Position numbers and translations under genes: made by a program. 5,895 nt of DNA from an uncultured Oscillospiraceae bacterium. Lineage in GTDB: Bacteria > Bacillota > Clostridia > Oscillospirales > Acutalibacteraceae. The notes under the pieces are model-generated. The model ran no database searches and had not been told where the DNA came from. It saw only the letters and a list, made by a program, of their open reading frames with translations. Shown here in pieces: positions 5,053 to 5,895 of the stretch (position 1 is its first letter; every line of letters begins with the position of its first letter). The stretch spans positions 1-5,895 of the forward strand of contig CABQCM010000101.1 of NCBI GenBank assembly GCA_902462665.1, given 5' to 3'.

Positions 5053-5820
5053 TTATAGATACGTACCGTCCAGCCAGTCGCGGTCAAGATATTCATATTG
5101 ATATTCCGAGCCTAAGAAAATGGCTGCCACCAGCATCAGGGTGAACAGCAAGGCGAGACCGTTGAGAATCAGACCGGCGATGGTCATGCCGGTACGGTTT
5201 CCCTTCGCGCAGGCCACGATACCCAGAATCAGGCCAACCAGGGAGGTCAGCCAGCTCATTGCGGCACAGCAACAGCAAATTAACGCTATGCTGATAATAC
5301 CCAATACCATACTGGCAATGGCCAGCCCATTGAGAGGCGGAGTAACTGGCTCGCGCGGGGGCTGATAGACTACCTGCGGCAGGGGAGGGGGCGGATAGGC
5401 CCCCTGCGTCGGCACACCATAGCCGGTCGGAGGCTGCGGCCCGGCGGGAACGCCTTGCTGCGGCGCAGCCTGCCCGGGCGTGCCATAGTATGTCGAAGCT
5501 GGCCGGGGCGGTACCGAAGGAAGGCCGGTATAAGGCACTGGGCCGGGAGCTTGCGCCATTGGCGGTGCCGGGGTAGAATTTTGTGACGGTATGGGAGGAG
5601 GTGTTTGCTGCGCCGGGGCGCCGGACACCGGCGTCATACCGCCCATCGCAGACGGCGTAGGCGGCGCAATGGGGGGGATTTGCTGCACCGAGCATTCGGG
5701 CATAGCCGGTACGGGCGGAATCCCTCCCGCAGGCGTTTCCGATTGCACTGGTTTTGTCTCCGAGTCGCTGGTGGAAACGACATCGGGAGTCTCTCTCTCG
5801 TTTTCGTTCAATTCGGTCAC
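5053..5820 (-). CDS. Proline-rich DUF4190 domain-containing membrane protein
   Basis: The protein has 255 aa from GTG 5820, or 252 aa from TTG 5811. Residues 1-25 are acidic and Ser/Thr-rich. About 26-165 is a low-complexity Pro/Gln/Gly/Ala segment, probably disordered, with tyrosines in its last third (PYTGLP, YYGTPG, GYGVP). Residues 165-237 form the DUF4190 module: LAIASMVLGIISIAL, a CCCC cluster (182-185), LVGLILGIVACAKGNRTGMTIAGLILNGLAL, giving two to three membrane helices around the typical K-G-x-R-x-G-M turn. The tail is short, acidic and aromatic (YQYEYLDRDWLDGTYL). DUF4190 has no established biochemical role. Such proteins are common in Firmicutes and Actinobacteria, and the proline-rich arm suggests protein or cell-wall contacts, which is inference. 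There is no partner gene beside it and no clear promoter in the remaining 70 bases. Confidence 0.85.
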   Translation of the reverse strand: MTELNENERETPDVVSTSDSETKPVQSETPAGGIPPVPAMPECSVQQIPPIAPPTPSAMGGMTPVSGAPAQQTPPPIPSQNSTPAPPMAQAPGPVPYTGLPSVPPRPASTYYGTPGQAAPQQGVPAGPQPPTGYGVPTQGAYPPPPLPQVVYQPPREPVTPPLNGLAIASMVLGIISIALICCCCAAMSWLTSLVGLILGIVACAKGNRTGMTIAGLILNGLALLFTLMLVAAIFLGSEYQYEYLDRDWLDGTYL

Positions 5821-5826
5821 CTCTTT
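5817..5826 (-). promoter_or_regulatory. Shine-Dalgarno site that argues for a TTG start of the DUF4190 gene
   Basis: On the minus strand AAAGAGGTGA nearly matches the full anti-Shine-Dalgarno complement. It overlaps the GTG at 5820 itself, so that GTG has no proper site upstream. The TTG at 5811-5809 lies 5 bases after it, ideal spacing, and gives a protein three residues shorter. Confidence 0.6.
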
Positions 5827-5895
5827 CTAATTTGCTTGCTTTTTTGTTGTTTAAAACCATAGACGGAGCAATCAACGCACGACGCATCGACTTTT

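Noticed and set aside
4878..5096. 72-codon minus-strand open frame after the ferredoxin gene
   Set aside because: It runs through the terminator hairpin and overlaps the end of the DUF4190 gene, with no recognisable protein.
5093..5887. 264-codon minus-strand open frame overlapping the DUF4190 gene
   Set aside because: A different frame of the same strand through a GC-rich proline-coding region; it gives an Arg/Ala/Ser-rich product without a domain and cannot coexist with the DUF4190 reading.

Overview
The window looks like a chromosomal segment of a gut-type clostridial bacterium (Firmicutes, probably Oscillospiraceae/Ruminococcaceae-like). This is inferred from strong AGGAGG-type ribosome binding sites, TTGACA/TATAAT-type promoters with extended -10 elements, a small clostridial-style ferredoxin, a DUF4190 membrane protein and a PbpA-like class B penicillin-binding protein. 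No rRNA, tRNA, CRISPR array or intact transposase is visible.

Layout. Bases 1-299 hold the 3' end of a class B PBP (KTGTAE motif). Bases 300-1150 are a scrambled accessory patch. A short relic of an RHS/YD-repeat core end (YSPEAGRFINAD) comes first, then an AT-rich gene for a small three-helix membrane protein, then a second RHS relic (FYYDAWGRVLTVDG), then a hairpin-bearing repeat. A strong terminator (1182-1214) closes this patch and also the minus-strand THUMP-domain rRNA methyltransferase gene (1234-2355). That gene is driven from a promoter embedded in a perfect 29-base palindrome (2446-2474).

Bases 2475-3018 contain no convincing gene. They hold a second, diverged copy of the hairpin repeat seen at 1061-1144, plus other stem-loops. 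A near-consensus promoter (3019-3047) then drives a self-contained transcription unit for a polytopic O-antigen ligase/polymerase-like protein (3082-4515), ending in a classic terminator. Next comes a 62-aa ferredoxin-like protein (4695-4883) with an unusual seven-cysteine pattern and its own promoter. The window ends with a minus-strand, proline-rich DUF4190 membrane protein (5053-5820) facing a long terminator hairpin (4988-5019).

Most genes here are single transcription units with their own promoters and terminators, so little joint function can be read from their order. Envelope functions recur (PBP, polysaccharide ligase/polymerase, DUF4190 protein). The best candidate for an overlooked system is the RHS-core / small membrane protein / RHS-core arrangement at 372-1082. 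It looks like the remains of a polymorphic toxin locus that kept a possible immunity gene.
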